A stretch of 64,000 nucleotides of DNA from Candidatus Thermoflexus japonica (GTDB taxonomy: Bacteria > Chloroflexota > Anaerolineae > Thermoflexales > Thermoflexaceae): contig BEHY01000004.1 of assembly GCA_002898735.1 (NCBI GenBank), forward strand, positions 1-64,000, in the 5' to 3' direction. Below are positions 25,387 through 33,915 of this stretch, in pieces. Numbering within the stretch: position 1 is the stretch's first letter; each line of letters starts with the position of its first letter. A program made the position numbers and the translations under genes. The notes beneath the pieces were generated by a model. The model was not told where the DNA came from. It made no database searches and saw only the letters and a program-made list of their open reading frames with translations.

Positions 25387-25815
25387 TCGAATGAATTCGA
25401 CCTCTTGAGGCCTTGCGGCCGATGGCCGGCCTCCGCCGGCCGGAAGGGATCGCGTCGGCGGAGGCCGACGCGGGGTGCGCGGGGGTGCGTCGAATGAATT
25501 CGACCTCTTGAGGCCTTGCGGCCGATGGCCGGCCTTCGCCGGCCGTCGGCGCAGGCCGACGTGGGGCGCGCGGGGGGTGTCGAATGAATTCGACCTCCCG
25601 AGGCTTGGCGGCCGATGGACGGCCTGCGCCGGCCGGAAGGGATCGCGTCGGCGGAGGCCGACGCGGGGTGCGCCAGCGCCTAAGGAGGCCGATTTCAATT
25701 GGCACACCAGGCCGACGCGGGGCGCGGAGCGCCTTTTGAGGCCGATTTCAATCGACGCAATAGGCCGACGCGCAGCGCACCGCGCCGCTGGAGGCCGATT
25801 TCCATCGGCGGGATC
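25387..25815. repeat. two-module tandem repeat cluster
   Basis: Three copies of an approximately 90-105-bp module start at 25387, 25490 and 25580. Each opens with TCGAAT-GA-ATTCGA and continues with a GC-rich palindromic core (GGCCGATGGCCGGCC type) and AGGCCGACGCGGGG. Three copies of a 53-bp module follow with GAGGCCGATT at 25685, 25738 and 25791, containing a GCCGAT-N4-ATCGGC hairpin that is perfect only in the last. Spacing and internal sequence vary, so this is not a CRISPR array. No gene is present from 25237 to 26096. Confidence 0.8.
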
Positions 25816-25818
25816 CAT

Positions 25819-25848
25819 TTGACACCTTTTTCCCGCCCCGGGTATGAT
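25819..25848 (+). promoter_or_regulatory. promoter of lepA
   Basis: TTGACA (25819-25824) and TATGAT (25843-25848) with an 18-nt spacer, directly after the last repeat and about 240 nt upstream of lepA. A strong match in GC-rich DNA. Confidence 0.65.
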
Positions 25849-26096
25849 GCACACCGATGAGGGGCCGGGGTTTGGGCAGTTTTTTATAAGGGAGCTTCAG
25901 CGTGGGGGCCACCCGCGGTGGCCCCCACCCTCGAACGAGGTTTTCGGCTCCGGATAACCGCCTGCCTTCCCAGGCCGCTCGGTTCATCGGTCTCCCATAT
26001 CCCCCTTCCCCCGTCTGTGGGGAAGTAAAGGAGCCTCTTCCCCTGGGGGGTAGGATAAGGGAGGGAGTCGCTTCTCCGGACGGGAGCAGAAGAACG

Positions 26097-27902
26097 ATGG
26101 GGCTGGAGCATATCCGGAATTTCTGCATCATCGCCCACGTGGACCACGGCAAGACCACCCTGGCCGATCGGCTCCTGGAGCGCACCGGCCTCATCCAGCC
26201 CCGGAACGGGGTGGAGCTGGTGCTGGATTCTATGGACCTGGAGCGGGAGCGCGGGGTCACCATCAAGGCCTCGGCGGTCCGGATGCCGTATACGGCGCGG
26301 GATGGTCGGACCTATGTGCTGAACCTGATCGACACGCCGGGCCACGTGGATTTCTCCTACGAGGTGGGCCGGGCGATGGCCGCCTGCGAGGGGGCCGTTT
26401 TGCTGGTCGACGCCACCCAGGGGATCGAGGCCCAGACCCTGGCCAATCTGTATCTGGCCCTGGAGCATGATCTCGTCATCATCCCGGTGGTCAACAAGAT
26501 CGACCTGCCCGCCGCGCGGCCCGATGAGGTGGCCGGGGAGATCGCCGAGCTCCTCGGCGTCCCCGAGTCCGAGGTCCTGCGGATCTCCGCCAAGCTGGGG
26601 ATCGGGGTGGAGGAGGTGCTGGAGGCGGTGGTCCAGCGGATCCCGCCGCCCCGCGGCGATCCGGAGGCCCCCCTTCAGGCCCTGATCTTCGACAGCCACT
26701 ACGATCCTTACAAGGGCGTCATCGCCTATGTGCGGGTGGTGAACGGAACCCTCGCCATGGGGCGGAAGATCATGGTGATGTCCACGGGGGTGACCAGTGA
26801 GCCGGTGGAGATCGGGGTCTTCACCCCGGACTTCACCCCAACGGGCCGCCTGGAGGCCGGTGAGGTGGGCTATGTCGCCACCGGCCTGAAGTCCGTGCGG
26901 GAGTGCCGGGTGGGGGACACCCTGACCGCGGCCGATCGGCCGGCCCCGGAGCCGCTTCCCGGATTCCGCCCCCCCAAGCCCATGGTCTTCGCCAGCTTCT
27001 ATCCCTCGGAGGGCGAGGATTACGAGCTGCTGCGCGAGGCCCTGGAGAAGCTCCAGCTCAACGACGCGGCCCTGGTCTTCCAGCCGGAGACCTCCCAGGC
27101 CCTGGGGTTCGGCTTTCGCTGCGGCTTCCTGGGGATGTTCCATATGGAGATCGTCCAGGAGCGCCTGGAGCGGGAATATGGGCTGGACATCGTGGCCACG
27201 GCCCCCAGCGTGGAGTATGAGGTGGTGCTGCGGGACGGGACGGTGAAAACCATCACCCGTCCTTCGGATCTGCCGGATCCCTCGCAGATCGAGGAGATCC
27301 GCGAGCCGTGGATGAAGGTCACGATCATCACCCCCGCGGATTTCATCGGGCCGGTGATGGACCTCATCACCTCGCGGCGGGGGGTTTATCAGAACATGAC
27401 CTATCTGGATCCCCGGCGGGTGATGATCGAGGCGGAGGTGCCGCTGGCCGAGCTGATCATCGATTTCTACGATCCGCTCAAGAGCCGCACCCGGGGCTAC
27501 GCCTCGATGGATTACGCGTTCATCGGCTATCGGGCGGGGGACCTGGTGAAGCTGGACATCCTGGTGCACGGCCAGCCGGTGGACGCGCTGGCGCTGATCG
27601 TGCATCGGGAGCAGGCGTATTCCAAAGGGCACGCGCTGGTGGAGAAGCTGAAGGAAGTGATCCCCCGTCAGCTTTTCGACGTCGCCATCCAGGCCGCGGT
27701 GGGCGGGCGGGTCATCGCCCGGGCGACCATCAAGGCCATGCGGAAAGATGTGCTGGCCAAGTGTTACGGGGGTGATGTCACCCGCAAGCGGAAGCTGCTG
27801 GAGAAGCAGAAGGAAGGGAAGAAGCGCCTCAAGCGGATCGGCCGCGTGGAAGTCCCCCAGGAGGCCTTCCTGGCTGTCCTCCGGCTGGGCCGCGAGGCCT
27901 GA
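26097..27902 (+). CDS. lepA: elongation factor 4 (LepA), back-translocating GTPase
   Basis: LepA of 601 residues. G1 is AHVDHGKTT (13-21), then RGVTIKA, DTPGH and NKID as the remaining G motifs. The LepA-specific C-terminus is clear ([22 protein letters not shown]), which separates it from BipA and EF-G. EF4 acts on stalled or mistranslocated ribosomes. The ATG at 26097 is chosen because [19 protein letters not shown] matches family starts; the frame is open further upstream but unlike LepA. It appears monocistronic. Confidence 0.97.
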   Translation: MGLEHIRNFCIIAHVDHGKTTLADRLLERTGLIQPRNGVELVLDSMDLERERGVTIKASAVRMPYTARDGRTYVLNLIDTPGHVDFSYEVGRAMAACEGAVLLVDATQGIEAQTLANLYLALEHDLVIIPVVNKIDLPAARPDEVAGEIAELLGVPESEVLRISAKLGIGVEEVLEAVVQRIPPPRGDPEAPLQALIFDSHYDPYKGVIAYVRVVNGTLAMGRKIMVMSTGVTSEPVEIGVFTPDFTPTGRLEAGEVGYVATGLKSVRECRVGDTLTAADRPAPEPLPGFRPPKPMVFASFYPSEGEDYELLREALEKLQLNDAALVFQPETSQALGFGFRCGFLGMFHMEIVQERLEREYGLDIVATAPSVEYEVVLRDGTVKTITRPSDLPDPSQIEEIREPWMKVTIITPADFIGPVMDLITSRRGVYQNMTYLDPRRVMIEAEVPLAELIIDFYDPLKSRTRGYASMDYAFIGYRAGDLVKLDILVHGQPVDALALIVHREQAYSKGHALVEKLKEVIPRQLFDVAIQAAVGGRVIARATIKAMRKDVLAKCYGGDVTRKRKLLEKQKEGKKRLKRIGRVEVPQEAFLAVLRLGREA

Positions 27903-28300
27903 GCCGACCCCCGCCGCACCCCCTCCGGTCTCCCATCTCCCCGCCCCTCGTGCCCCCCACCCAGTTCGGCCTGTTCACATTTTGTTCCCACGCCTCCGGT
28001 AGATTGCGGGCTGGCGCTGCGGGAGGGGGTCTCCTTCGTCCGCATCCGGGCGGCAAGCGCGGCCTTGCTCGGGCGGAGAGGGGGGACGAGGGCTTTCCCC
28101 CTTTTCCTTTGCCGGCGTATCCGGGAACGCTTTGGCGCGGAGGGATCGCCCGATCGCCCTGGAATTCCTGCACCGGCGAGACGCCCGCGGGGGGGTTGGC
28201 TTCCGCCGGCGGGGGCGACCGGGGGTGTGCTGGGAACGATCCGTCATAGCGGGGGCTGTCAGCTCCTGCCGTGTTTGTCGAACCGGGGGAGGGTGCAGGG
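27903..28300 (+). other. lepA downstream gap and long leader of the next gene
   Basis: About 400 nt without a supportable gene. It contains the direct-repeat promoter element at 27972-28005, after which about 290 nt of GC-rich leader runs to the next start. No known RNA family or clear lepA terminator could be recognised. Confidence 0.4.
27972..28005 (+). promoter_or_regulatory. direct-repeat regulatory element, copy 1
   Basis: TGTTCACA (27972-27979), three bases, TGTTCCCA (27983-27990), then 9 bases and a -10-like TAGATT (28000-28005). The same arrangement occurs at 30872-30905 and, reversed, at 39219-39252. The 11-bp repeat period and the short distance to the -10 resemble Pho boxes and SARP sites, which bind OmpR-type winged-helix activators. 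Confidence 0.65.
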
Positions 28301-28867
28301 ATGGCGTCCGGCTTTTCGGAAATGGAGGTGCAGATTTCCACGAGCAGGGTGCGGGAATTCGGGTATGGGGTCCTCTGCCTGGTATTGGCCGCTTTCGGGT
28401 GGGCGCTGATCCGGGGAGGAAAAGGGCCGGTTGAGTGGCTGGCGGGCGGGCTGATGCTCGGGTTGTTTGGTCTCGGGGCGTTGCTTTTCTGCTGGAGGGG
28501 GCTTCAGGGCGGGCAGCTCCTGCTGGCCGCTGGTCCGCAGGGGCTCTGGGTGAACCCGAGCAGCCTGCTCACCCTGTGGATGAGGACCGGGGGCTGCCAG
28601 ATCCCGTGGGAAGAGATCACGGAAGTTCAGGTGCGGGAAATTTGGATACGCTGGCCGTGGTGGACGCGGGTCGAACTTCGGGTCCGCCTGAAAGACCCGG
28701 CGCGGCTCATGCAGCGGTTAGGGCTCCCGGACACCCCGGGGAGGCGACGCCTGGTGGGCGTTTGGGGCGAGGAGTTGACGATCCCGCTAACGCCTGGGGT
28801 GCCCCGGGCGCGCAGGCAAGCCGAGCAGGTAATCGAACTGGCCCAGCGGTATCTGAGGGGCCGCTAA
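28301..28867 (+). CDS. two-helix membrane protein with PH-like domain, function unknown
   Basis: A 188-residue protein. Two membrane helices lie near residues 22-66. A soluble region follows whose pattern (GPQGLWVNPSSLLTLW, IPWEEITEVQVREIW, VELRVRLKDPARLMQRL) is like the bacterial PH-like domains of STM3941-type proteins. No catalytic motif is present. ATG 28301 is favoured by GGGAGGG upstream over a GTG at 28271. It is the only gene behind the copy-1 direct-repeat element. Confidence 0.65.
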   Translation: MASGFSEMEVQISTSRVREFGYGVLCLVLAAFGWALIRGGKGPVEWLAGGLMLGLFGLGALLFCWRGLQGGQLLLAAGPQGLWVNPSSLLTLWMRTGGCQIPWEEITEVQVREIWIRWPWWTRVELRVRLKDPARLMQRLGLPDTPGRRRLVGVWGEELTIPLTPGVPRARRQAEQVIELAQRYLRGR

Positions 28868-28954
28868 AGCGCCCCGCTTGCCGGAGCATACCCGCTTCCT
28901 TCGGGGAGTTTTTGGAGTGTTTTTGGAGTTTTTGGAGTTTTTGGAGTGCGGTGC

Positions 28955-29048
28955 CTCGGCACCGCTCTAAAAGCGGTGGCGACGGATGGTCCATCGTTTG
29001 GAAATTGGAGTTCCACCAGCTCGGCACCGCACTAAAAGCGGTGGCGAC
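28955..29048. repeat. duplicated 29-bp hairpin-bearing repeat
   Basis: Two copies of a 29-bp unit (28955-28983 and 29020-29048) differ by one base and are offset by 65 bp. Just before the first, TTTTTGGAG is iterated about four times (roughly 28908-28947). The first unit overlaps an 18-bp palindrome (GCGGTGCC-TC-GGCACCGC). The style recalls dispersed hairpin repeats found in several environmental phyla. Confidence 0.65.
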
Positions 29049-29235
29049 CCCCGACGGGGGCTTCCTCCTGGTGGGGTGGACGAACGGCTTTGGGGTCGGC
29101 GACATCCATGCCGTCAAGATAGACGCCTCGGGCACGAGCGGCTATCATGAGACGACGCCCCCGACCCAGACGTCGGCCCTGTGCCCGTTATTTTCCCTCT
29201 ACCTGCCCCTGGTCTGCCGGAGCTTTCAGCCCTGA
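29014..29235 (+). pseudogene. remnant of an exported delta-60/beta-propeller repeat protein
   Basis: The frame encodes VATPDGGFLLVGWTNGFG, then DIHAVKIDASG, a single blade of the kind found in delta-60-like repeat proteins. It is followed by FSLYLPLVCRSF and a stop, resembling the YLPLV tails of Chloroflexota exported proteins. There is no start, signal peptide or further blade; the upstream part is replaced by short repeats. It is read as a collapsed gene. Confidence 0.55.
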
Positions 29236-29346
29236 GAGGAGCTGTCCCCGCCGCCCCGTCAGGCCGGGCGGGAGGTGGACCGGCGGCGGGCGGGGCGGCG
29301 GGGGGCCGGCTGTCCCTTCGGTCTGGGGATGAAAAGGAGGGGAGGG

Positions 29347-30675
29347 ATGCAAAACTCAGTTTGTTTCTTCGGGCTTTGCGCGGAGGGGACCATCTGGGTG
29401 GGCGTCCTTCTCTGGCTGCTCTACGCCCTGGCCTTCCTGTTCACACGGGCCTTCTTGGTGGCCGGGATGCTGCGGAGATACACCCGCGCCGAAATCGAGG
29501 CGACCCGCCGCCGCATCCGGCTCGAACAGGAGCGGCCCGAAGTGGCCACCCCCTCCGAGCAGGTGGTTCTGGATCCGGTCGAGGCGCTGCTCAAAGAGGT
29601 CCAGGAGCTGCTTCGGGAGGCGGAGCGGGCGGTTTCCTGGAATTTCGGGGATCGGGTGAAAGCGGTGCTGGCCTGGAACGGCGGGGCGGAGCTGGGCACC
29701 TGGCGGTTGATCCATACCGCAGAGCGGCTGGCCGTTGAGGCGATGTCGGTTTCCCACCTGCGAGCCCGGCTGCTGCGGGCGAAGGGCGATCTTGCGGAGC
29801 TTCCCCCGGAGCGCCGGGAGGTGTGGAAGGAGGCCCTCGATCAGGCCATGAAACTGATCGGTTCTAAAGAGCCGGCAGACCAAAAGAACCAGAAGGACCA
29901 GGCGGGTTCCAAAGAGCGGACACCTGAAAAGCAGGAAGCGAAAGACCGGGCGGATCTCCAGGAGCAGACACCCAAAAAGCAGGAAGTTGGGGATGCCCGG
30001 GCGATCCTCTCCGGGTTCCTGGCCGATCTCTACGAGGCGCGGGATGAGCGATTCGCGCGGGTGCTCAAGATGCAGAACCTGCTCTCCTTCATGGTCATCG
30101 TGGGCCTGCTGGTCGGGATGGTCATGGTGGCGGCGGGCTACGGGCCGATCCTGCTGGCGGGGGCCACGGGCGGGTTGCTGAGCCGCCTCTCCCGGATTTA
30201 CCGGGGCAGCCCTCAGACGCCGGATTACGGGCTTTCGTGGGCCCAGGTGTTCCCGAGCTCGCTCTTTGGGGCCCTCAGCGCCTGGGCCGGCCTGCACCTC
30301 CTCGCCCTCCTGCAGAGCCAGGGGGTCCTCTCCATGCAAGAGGCGCTCGGAGACCTTTCCGTAAGCCTGGTCCCGCCTATCTCCCTGACGATAGACGCCG
30401 TTCCCCTTCTGGCCCTCGGGGCGCTCTTTGGTCTTTCGGAGCGCCTGCTGGATCGCATGGTGGAGAAGACGGAGGAGCTGTGGCAGAAGCGGGAAGCGGA
30501 GGGCGCGGGGGAGGAGCAGAGCCCAGGGTTATCAGAGGACCAGATAAATTCAATAGCAGAAGCCGTGGCGAGGAAGCTGGAGGAGAGGATCTCGAGTTTG
30601 CGAAAGGACTCAGAGCAGAAGCCCCAAGGCTCAGGACCGACAGGGTCTATCGGCGAGGGAATACCCACACGATGA
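29347..30675 (+). CDS. multi-pass membrane protein of unknown function
   Basis: A 442-residue protein I do not recognise. One membrane helix is near 14-40. A long helical cytoplasmic-like region follows with a Lys/Gln/Glu-rich low-complexity stretch (about 175-215). About four hydrophobic segments lie between 250 and 385, including GLSWAQVFPSSLFGALSAWAG, and a charged C-terminal tail follows. ATG 29347 is preceded by GGAGGGG. A strong terminator follows at 30728, so it is a separate unit from the next genes. It has no direct-repeat element upstream. Confidence 0.65.
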   Translation: MQNSVCFFGLCAEGTIWVGVLLWLLYALAFLFTRAFLVAGMLRRYTRAEIEATRRRIRLEQERPEVATPSEQVVLDPVEALLKEVQELLREAERAVSWNFGDRVKAVLAWNGGAELGTWRLIHTAERLAVEAMSVSHLRARLLRAKGDLAELPPERREVWKEALDQAMKLIGSKEPADQKNQKDQAGSKERTPEKQEAKDRADLQEQTPKKQEVGDARAILSGFLADLYEARDERFARVLKMQNLLSFMVIVGLLVGMVMVAAGYGPILLAGATGGLLSRLSRIYRGSPQTPDYGLSWAQVFPSSLFGALSAWAGLHLLALLQSQGVLSMQEALGDLSVSLVPPISLTIDAVPLLALGALFGLSERLLDRMVEKTEELWQKREAEGAGEEQSPGLSEDQINSIAEAVARKLEERISSLRKDSEQKPQGSGPTGSIGEGIPTR

Positions 30676-30727
30676 AGACGACGGATGACCTGGGGGCGCT
30701 CATCGCCGATACGCCTGGTGGATCCCT

Positions 30728-30775
30728 GGGGCCGGGGCGGCGGCCGACGGCGGTCGCCCCGGCCCCGCCTTTTTC
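30728..30775 (+). terminator. intrinsic terminator
   Basis: A perfect 12-bp stem (GGGGCCGGGGCG, 30728-30739, complement 30755-30766) with a 15-nt loop, followed by gccTTTTTCC. It closes the 29347-30675 unit and separates it from the operon behind the copy-2 direct repeat. Confidence 0.8.
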
Positions 30776-30871
30776 CTCCCCGCCTGGCCCTTCATGGTTC
30801 GGGAAGGATGAAAGGGGGGATCGCCCCGTCCCGCTCCCCGCGGGGGGATCCGAACGGCGTCCGTCCGGATT

Positions 30872-30905
30872 TGTTCACAGGTTGTTCCCAGGCATGGAGG
30901 AAAAT
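30872..30905 (+). promoter_or_regulatory. direct-repeat regulatory element, copy 2
   Basis: TGTTCACA (30872-30879), three bases, TGTTCCCA (30883-30890), then 9 bases and GAAAAT (30900-30905). It lies 46 nt upstream of the first gene of a seven-gene operon and immediately after a terminator. Same geometry as the copies at 27972 and 39219. Confidence 0.65.
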
Positions 30906-30935
30906 CGTTCCGCATCCGCGCATTGGGAGGCGCCT

Positions 30936-31205
30936 ATGGGTCGGATCAGCTGGTTCAGCGAGGAGGGGGATGCCCTCTTCTTCCAGCAGTATGTGGATCG
31001 GATGGAGTCCTGGCAGCGGGCCATCGCCGATGGCCGCATCGACCCGGAGGAGGTCCGGGCCCAGGCCGAGCGGGTGGCGGCCCTGCTGCGGGAGATCGAG
31101 CCGCAGCTCAGCGATGCCCTCCACGAGCGGATCACCCAGCTGTTGCTGGAGCTGGCGGTGCTGAACGCCATGCAGACCACCCTTTTCCTCCAGAACCCCG
31201 CCTGA
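30936..31205 (+). CDS. small helical protein of unknown function
   Basis: An 89-residue soluble protein, mostly helical (GRISWFSEEGDALFFQQYVDRM, then RAQAERVAALLREIEPQL). ATG 30936 has GGGAGG at a good distance; another in-frame ATG at 30894 overlaps the promoter element and is less likely. Not recognised. First gene of the copy-2 operon. Confidence 0.6.
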   Translation: MGRISWFSEEGDALFFQQYVDRMESWQRAIADGRIDPEEVRAQAERVAALLREIEPQLSDALHERITQLLLELAVLNAMQTTLFLQNPA

Positions 31206-31217
31206 GGAGGCGAAGCC

Positions 31218-31814
31218 ATGCCCGAGCAGCGTGTGTTCCACGCCCCGAATCTGGATATGGGCCGGCTGGTGCAGGCCCTGGCGGACTGGTATCGAGCCCA
31301 GAAGTTCGACGTGCAGGTGCTGGATCTGCCCCAGGGCGGGGTGGTGATCCAGGCCCGCCAGGAGGAAACCTGGCGGAATTTGCTGGGGGTCTCCTCGGCC
31401 CTGAACGTGGTGCTGCGCCGGCAGGGCGACAGCCTGCAGGTGGAGATCGGGGCCGGCAAGTGGGTGGACAAGGCCGTGGCGGCAGGGGCTGGCCTGTTCC
31501 TCCTCTGGCCGTTGCTGTTCACCGCCGCCTACGGTGCCTGGCAGCAGAGCCGGCTCCCCCAGCGAACGTTCGAGTTCATCCAGTATTTCATCGCCACAGG
31601 GGCGGCGCTGCCGGCGGACACGGCGGCCTGGGTGGCCGGCCGCTATACGGAGGCCCAGCGCTACGTCAGCGCGGTTCAGTCCACGACCGCCCCCGCCGCA
31701 TCGGGTGGGGAGGCGGCCCCCGGCGGCGCCTATCGTTTCTGCCCCCAGTGCGGGGCGGAGCTCCCGGCTCAGGCCCGCTTCTGCCCGGCCTGCGGGGCGA
31801 AGCTCGGCGGATAA
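31218..31814 (+). CDS. single-pass membrane protein with C-terminal zinc ribbon
   Basis: A 198-residue protein. An N-terminal alpha/beta region (1-80) contains GRLVQALADWYRAQKFDVQVL. One membrane helix lies near 86-108, and a C-terminal zinc ribbon has C175/C178 and C189/C192 (FCPQCGAELPAQARFCPACG). Function unknown. It follows the previous gene by 12 nt with GAGGCGAAGCC upstream, so likely co-expressed. Confidence 0.7.
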   Translation: MPEQRVFHAPNLDMGRLVQALADWYRAQKFDVQVLDLPQGGVVIQARQEETWRNLLGVSSALNVVLRRQGDSLQVEIGAGKWVDKAVAAGAGLFLLWPLLFTAAYGAWQQSRLPQRTFEFIQYFIATGAALPADTAAWVAGRYTEAQRYVSAVQSTTAPAASGGEAAPGGAYRFCPQCGAELPAQARFCPACGAKLGG

Positions 31815-31842
31815 GCTGGAAAACCGCATCGTGAGGAACTCC

Positions 31843-32136
31843 ATGTTCACCGGAGAGATCCCGTTCCGAAAGCCCTTCCGGAGGTCATGGCGGATCCCGG
31901 GCTTCGATCTGTTCCGGGACGCCCGGGGGTTGCAGACGCTGGAGTGGGTGGCGCTGGCCCTGGTGATCATGGCCCTGCTCGGGGCCATCGCCGCCTACAT
32001 CCGCAGTCATCCCGACGTGGTGGGCGGGGCGGTCGCGGAGGCCATTCGCTCGTTCTTCGCCCGCCTGAGCGAGACCTTCGGGCCGATCCTTTCGCCCTAT
32101 CTGCCGTTCCCCCCGGAACATGGCCCTACTTCGTGA
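31843..32136 (+). CDS. Flp/type IV pilin-like small membrane protein
   Basis: A 97-residue protein. After a basic 28-residue leader comes G29-LQTLE-W with a glutamate at the +5 position, then an uninterrupted hydrophobic helix (VALALVIMALLGAIAAYI). This is the class III/Flp prepilin layout (cleavage after G, E5), although Flp pilins usually have EY and this has EW. No prepilin peptidase or TadA ATPase is nearby, so it may be a pilin-like anchor rather than a pilus subunit. Confidence 0.6.
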   Translation: MFTGEIPFRKPFRRSWRIPGFDLFRDARGLQTLEWVALALVIMALLGAIAAYIRSHPDVVGGAVAEAIRSFFARLSETFGPILSPYLPFPPEHGPTS

Positions 32137-32145
32137 GCGCGGCGA

Positions 32146-32631
32146 ATGCTGCGAGCCATCCGTTGGGGTCTGGTGATCGGTGGGGTGGGGGCCATCGCCC
32201 TGGATGGGATCCTCGGGGGGCGGATCGGGGCGCTGGGCCTGCTCGGGCTGCTGGCCCTTTCCCTGGCCCTGAATCTCTGGCTCCTCCCCTTCGCTCTGAG
32301 GCGGGCCGTCGGGGGCTGGCGGCCCCGCCTTCCCCGACCCGCTCCGCCGCCGGATCTGGGGGCGCGAGCCCGGGAGGAGGTGGAAGCGGTGGCTCGAACC
32401 CTCGCCCGGACCCTGGAGGGGCCGCCGCCGATCCTCCCCTCCGAGGCCCCGGTGGTCTTCCGCTGCCCCCACTGTGGCCAGCGGCTGGAGCGGGGGGCGG
32501 TCCGCTGCGCCGGGTGTGGCCAGCCCGCCCGGTTCCGTTGTCCCTATTGCGCTCGGGAGGTGGATCCGGGATGGCGACACTGCCCGGCCTGCCGGGCCCC
32601 TCTCCCGGCGGCCTGGGAAGGGAAACGATAG
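32146..32631 (+). CDS. membrane protein with double zinc ribbon
   Basis: A 161-residue protein: two membrane helices (about 8-52), a Pro-rich and helical linker, and four CxxC pairs at C107/C110, C121/C124, C132/C135 and C146/C149, forming two zinc ribbons. No enzymatic motif. It is the second zinc-ribbon membrane protein of the operon and starts 9 nt after the pilin-like gene. Confidence 0.68.
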   Translation: MLRAIRWGLVIGGVGAIALDGILGGRIGALGLLGLLALSLALNLWLLPFALRRAVGGWRPRLPRPAPPPDLGARAREEVEAVARTLARTLEGPPPILPSEAPVVFRCPHCGQRLERGAVRCAGCGQPARFRCPYCAREVDPGWRHCPACRAPLPAAWEGKR

Positions 32632-32658
32632 GAGCACAGCCCTCGCAGGAGGAGATGG

Positions 32659-33906
32659 ATGCGTGCACGCACCCTTCTGATCGGCGGCCTGGCGCTGGCC
32701 TTCGGCGTCATGTGCGCCTGCCTCGCGCTGGCCGGCGGGCTCCTGGCCTATCGATCCCTGCCGTCCCTCCTTCGCCCATCGCCGACCCTCCCGGCTCCCA
32801 CCGCGGGCCCGCGGCCTTCGCTCACCCCCGGCCGGACGCCGACGGCCATCTCCATCCAGCCTCCCCCGCCGACCCCCGGCGCTGCGCCCACCTCCCCGCC
32901 GTCCGCCTCCGGGGGGTTGCGGCTCCGGCATGACATCCGGGTGGAAGGCATAATCGCGATCGCGGTGGCCCTCGATGGCCGTCTGACCTTGTTCGCCGCA
33001 GATGGCCAGACCGGGCTTCTGGATCCCCGGACCGGGGAGATCGCGGAGGGGCCCACGGCCCCGGAGGGCATCGAGGAGCTGGTGTTCGCCCCCGATGGAC
33101 GGTTCTTCGCCCTGCGCTCGCGCAGTGGGGAAGTGCGGGTGTGGGATGTCGAGGGGCAGCGGACGCTCCTGGTGCTGTCCCCCGAGGAGGAGGTGCGGCG
33201 GATCGCCTTCTCCCCCCGGAGCACCCTGCTGCTGGTCGGCGGGGAATCCACCCTGAGCGGCTACTACGTGGAGACCGGGCGGAGGGCCGTCTCTTTCAAC
33301 CTTTATGGGCCTGCCAATTCCTTCGTGATGACCCCGGACGAGCGCCTGATCTTCCAGATGACCCGGGAAAGCCCGGATCTGGCGGTGTGGGATACCCACA
33401 CCGGGGAGTGGTGGGGATCCATTTCATTCGATCCCCTTACGGCGATCGCCCTCTCACCGGACGGCCGGCTTTTGGCGGCGGCGGAGAATGAGATGCAGCC
33501 CTTTGAGGACCAGGGCTACGAAGTGCCCTTCCCGACCCGCGTCGCCCTGTGGCGGATCGCTATCGATGCGGAGCAGCAGAAGGTGCGGCTGGACCTGCAG
33601 GTCGAGCTGGAGCTGCAGCCGGAGATGGAAGGGGATTTCGGGAATCTCCCGCTGTCCCTGAAGGCGCTGCAGTTCACCCCGGATGGGCAGTGGATTGTCG
33701 GGCTGGCGGACTGGGTGGGGGAGGGCAATCCGAAAGGGCGGCTCTACGTCTGGGAGACGGCGAGCGGCCGGATGATCGGGCGGGCCGTCCTGCCGCCGCG
33801 CCCCTGGCAGATGGCGCTGCTGGAGGAAGGCCGCGTGGTTGCGGTGCTCCTCGCCTCCGGTCCGTGGGGAGATCGCCTGCAGCTCTATGAGCTCCCTTCC
33901 CGCTGA
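32659..33906 (+). CDS. membrane-anchored WD40-like beta-propeller protein
   Basis: A 415-residue protein. A signal-anchor helix (about 6-32) and a Pro/Thr-rich stalk (35-85) precede a propeller with repeated blades (LVFAPDGRFFALRSRSGEVRVWD, IAFSPRSTLLLVGG, IALSPDGRLLAAAEN, LQFTPDGQWIVGLAD). Blade strands end in WD/WE-type residues. It should stand outside the membrane as a binding platform. Ligand unknown. Confidence 0.75.
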   Translation: MRARTLLIGGLALAFGVMCACLALAGGLLAYRSLPSLLRPSPTLPAPTAGPRPSLTPGRTPTAISIQPPPPTPGAAPTSPPSASGGLRLRHDIRVEGIIAIAVALDGRLTLFAADGQTGLLDPRTGEIAEGPTAPEGIEELVFAPDGRFFALRSRSGEVRVWDVEGQRTLLVLSPEEEVRRIAFSPRSTLLLVGGESTLSGYYVETGRRAVSFNLYGPANSFVMTPDERLIFQMTRESPDLAVWDTHTGEWWGSISFDPLTAIALSPDGRLLAAAENEMQPFEDQGYEVPFPTRVALWRIAIDAEQQKVRLDLQVELELQPEMEGDFGNLPLSLKALQFTPDGQWIVGLADWVGEGNPKGRLYVWETASGRMIGRAVLPPRPWQMALLEEGRVVAVLLASGPWGDRLQLYELPSR

Positions 33907-33915
33907 GGGGGAACG

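Noticed and set aside
25387-25815. CRISPR array
   Set aside because: Repeat lengths and spacing vary (103, 90, 53, 53), repeats are long and degenerate, there are no unique spacers of constant length and no cas genes.
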